Source of the DNA: Amblyomma americanum
Lineage: Eukaryota > Arthropoda > Arachnida > Ixodida > Ixodidae
NCBI RefSeq assembly: GCF_052857255.1
Contig: NC_135497.1
Coordinates: forward strand, 347,650,799 to 347,714,798
Length of the DNA stretch: 64,000 bases
Direction: 5' to 3'
Shown piece after piece: positions 62,201 to 64,000 of this stretch. The notes beneath the pieces are model-generated. The model worked only from the letters and a program-made list of their open reading frames with translations. It was not told where the DNA came from and searched no databases. Within the stretch, counting starts at the first letter, position 1; each line of letters begins with the position of its first letter. The translations under genes were made by a program, and so were the position numbers.

Positions 62201-63948
62201 TTGATAGTTTCGCTCTAAAACAATGAATCCCGTTGTTTTGAGCCGGAATACGAGTTTTCGCGCAGCTCTGAGAGAAAAAGTTTACACCTTTCTCTCGTCT
62301 ACTCTTCGACGACTTGTAAAATCGATGCTCGTGAATCTTGATAGTTTCGCTCTAAAACAATGTATCCCGTTGTTTTGAGCCGGAATACAAGTCTTCACGC
62401 AGTTCTGAGAGAAAAAGTTTACACCTTTCTCTCGTTCTCTTCGACGACATGTAAAATCGATGCTCGTGAATCTTGATAGTTTCGATCTAAAGCGATGTAT
62501 CTCAATTATTTGAGCCGGAATACAAGTTTCCGCGCAGTTCTGAGAGAAAAAGTTTACACCTTTCTCTCGTCTACTCTTCGACGACTTGTTAAATCGATGC
62601 TCGTGAATTTTGCTACTTTCGATCTAAAACGATGTATCCCGTTGTTTTGAGCCGGAATACAAGTTTTCGCGCAGTTCTGAGAGAAAAAGTTTACACCTTT
62701 CTCTCGTCTACTCTTCGACGACTTGTTAAATCGATGCTCGTGAATTTTGCTACTTTCGATCTAAAACGATGTATCCCGTTGTTTTGAGCCGGAATACAAG
62801 TTTTCGCGCAGTTCTGAGAGAAAAAGTTTACACCTTTCTCTCGTCTACTCTTCGACGACTTGTAAAATCGATGCTCGTTAATCTTGCTAGTTTCGATCTA
62901 AAACAATGTATTCCGTTGTTTTGAGCCGGAATACAAGTTTTCGCGCAGTTCTGAGAGAAAAAGTTTACACCTTTTTCTCGTCACCTCTTCTACGCTTTGT
63001 AAATTCGATGCTCGTGAATCTTGCTAGTTTCAATCTAAAACGATGTATCCCGTTGTTTTGAGCCGGAATACAAGTTTTCGCGCACTTCTGAGAGAAAAAG
63101 ATTACACCTTTCTCTCGCCTACTCTTCGACGACTTGTAAAATCGATGCTCGTGAATCTTGCTAGTTTCGATCTAAAACGATGTATTCCGTTGTTTTGAGC
63201 CGGAATACAAGTTTTCGCGCTGTTCTGAGAGAAAAATTTACACCTTTCTCTCGTCTACTCTTCGTCGCCTTGTAAAATCGATGCTCGTGAATATTGATAG
63301 TTTCGCTCCAAAACGATGTATCCCGTTGTTTTGAGCCGGAATACAAGTCTTCACGCAGTTCTGAGAGAAAACGTTTACACCTTTCTCTCGTCTACTATTC
63401 GACAACTTGTAAAATCGATGCTCGTGAATCTTGCTAGTTTCGATCTGAAACGATGTATCCCGTTGTTTTGAGCCGGAATACAAATTTTTGCGCAGTTCTG
63501 AGAGAAAAAGTTTACACCTTTCTCTCGTTCTCTTCGACGACATGTAAAATCAATGCTCGTGAATCTTGCCAGTTTCGATCTAAAGCGATGTATCTCAATT
63601 ATTTGAGCCAGAATACAAGTTTTCGCGCAGTTCTGAGAGAAAAAAATTACACCTTTCTCTCGTCTACTCTTCGGCGACTTGTTAAATCGATGCTCGTGAA
63701 TCTTGCCAGTTTCGATCTAAAATGATGTATTCCGTTGTTTTGAGCCGGAATACAAGTTTTTGCGCAGTTCTGAGAGAAAAATTTACACCTTTCTCTCGTC
63801 TACTCTTCGTCGACTTGTAAAATCGATGCTCGTTAATCTTGCTAGTTTCGATCTAAAACGATGTCCCCTGTTGTTTTGAGCCGGAATACAAGTTTTCTCG
63901 CAGTCCCGAGAGAAAAAGTTTACACGTTTCTCTCGTCTACTCTTCGAC
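47300..63948 (+). repeat. Right domain of the array with its own variant set
   Basis: Diagnostic types here include CGACGACATG after the CTCGTTCTCTTC unit, CACCTCTTCTACGCTTTG, GCGCTGTTCTG, CTCCAAAACG, CTATTCGACAAC and CGCAGTCCCGAGAG. A block containing the CTCGTTCTCTTC/CCAGTTTCG pair recurs with its ATG at 49115, 51300, 53349, 56490, 60448 and 63453. Spacings are 2185, 2049, 3141, 3958 and 3005 bp, close to 16, 15, 23, 29 and 22 monomers. The spacing is irregular, so there is no single fixed higher-order unit. Confidence 0.75.
57060..58310 (+). repeat. Left-type island inside the right domain
   Basis: About nine monomers have left-domain types in left-domain order: CTATCTCTCG/TTAATTGTG, TCTTCACG, CGACGACTTG after CTCGTTCTCTTC, TCTCAATTA, GACCTAAAACAATG, GAGGGAAAAAG, CTTTTAAAATTG, GAGCTGG and ACTATTTTTTGCG (58018). 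Flanking monomers on both sides are right-domain types. Confidence 0.65.
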
Positions 63949-64000
63949 TTCTTGAACAAACAGCGCGAACAAAGACGAGCACAAAAGACAAGAAAGCGAA
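63949..64000. other. Non-satellite DNA beyond the right edge of the array
   Basis: After TCTTCGAC (ending 63948) the sequence departs from the monomer and becomes purine-rich (TTCTTGAACAAACAGCGCG, then AAAGACGAGCACAAAAGAC). I have an impression of similar purine-rich dispersed repeats in ticks but cannot identify it. It is too short to classify further. Confidence 0.6.

Larger units (their letters stand above)
3868..63948 (+). repeat. 137-bp satellite DNA array, about 440 head-to-tail monomers
   Basis: A representative monomer is 4020-4156: ATG at 4020 and at 4157 are equivalent positions. Nearly every monomer carries the landmarks TTTTGAGCCGGAATAC, GCAGTTCTGAGAG, TTTACACCTTTCTCTCG, AAATCGATGCTCG and a TTTCGATCTAAAACGATG-type end. 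Length variants are mostly -1 (AAAAATTT for AAAAAGTTT) or -2 (CTCGTTCTCTTCG for CTCGTCTACTCTTCG), so the mean is near 136.6 bp. Consensus GC is about 42%, with 11 CpG per unit against about 6 expected. All units share one orientation, and no other element interrupts the 60.1 kb. The scale and homogeneity fit centromeric or other constitutive heterochromatin; location and function cannot be told from sequence. Confidence 0.97.

Noticed and set aside
3868..63948. Recurrent open frames of 60-101 codons on both strands (for example peptides starting MYPVVLSRNT or MYSGSKQRDT)
   Set aside because: They are translations of the satellite itself. The 137-bp period shifts the frame by two bases per unit, the peptides end after one or two monomers, and they are open only through variant accidents. 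There are no start context, splice or domain features.
3868..63948. CRISPR-like array of repeats and spacers
   Set aside because: The 137-bp units are contiguous and similar throughout, with no unique spacers; the neighbouring gene has introns, so the DNA is eukaryotic.

Overview
The window is eukaryotic nuclear DNA, most likely from an arthropod. An ixodid tick is my best guess, based on a DUF4806-type gene and a GGCC/TTGG-rich repeat style that I remember from tick genomes; neither point is decisive. It has three parts.

(1) Positions 1-3.3 kb hold the 3' end of one plus-strand, intron-containing gene. Its three visible exons (301-530, 2197-2356, 2844-3259) splice in phase into a DUF4806-like protein: an N-terminal amphipathic helix, the DUF4806 domain spread over all three exons, and a Pro/Ser/Ala-rich tail. 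The stop codon lies inside the AATAAA poly(A) signal. The 5' end of the gene is outside the window or not recognisable.

(2) Positions 3.3-3.87 kb are a short spacer with five perfect-length 22-bp tandem copies, passing into a degenerate GGCC/TTGG-rich repeat.

(3) Positions 3,868-63,948 are one uninterrupted head-to-tail satellite array of a 137-bp monomer, about 440 copies over about 60.1 kb, all in one orientation, with no transposon or gene inside. The last 52 bases are non-satellite DNA, so both array edges are present. Monomers fall into recognisable variant types arranged in multi-monomer blocks. These blocks were copied at many scales: 411, 685, 820-822, 1,230, 1,367, 1,777, 2,324, about 7,220, about 14,900, 16,543 and about 22,000 bp. 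Small indels account exactly for the offset differences I checked, so the copy history can be read directly. The array has a left domain (to about 46 kb) and a right domain (about 47-63.9 kb) with different diagnostic variants, and a left-type island near 57-58.3 kb.

The most invariant part of the monomer contains an 8-bp perfect dyad around an 11-base spacer. The monomer has about twice the CpG expected from its base composition. No gene lies in the array: 137 is not a multiple of three, and the short open frames there are by-products of the repeat. Copy offsets were measured by eye from marker variants, not by alignment, so block boundaries are approximate.
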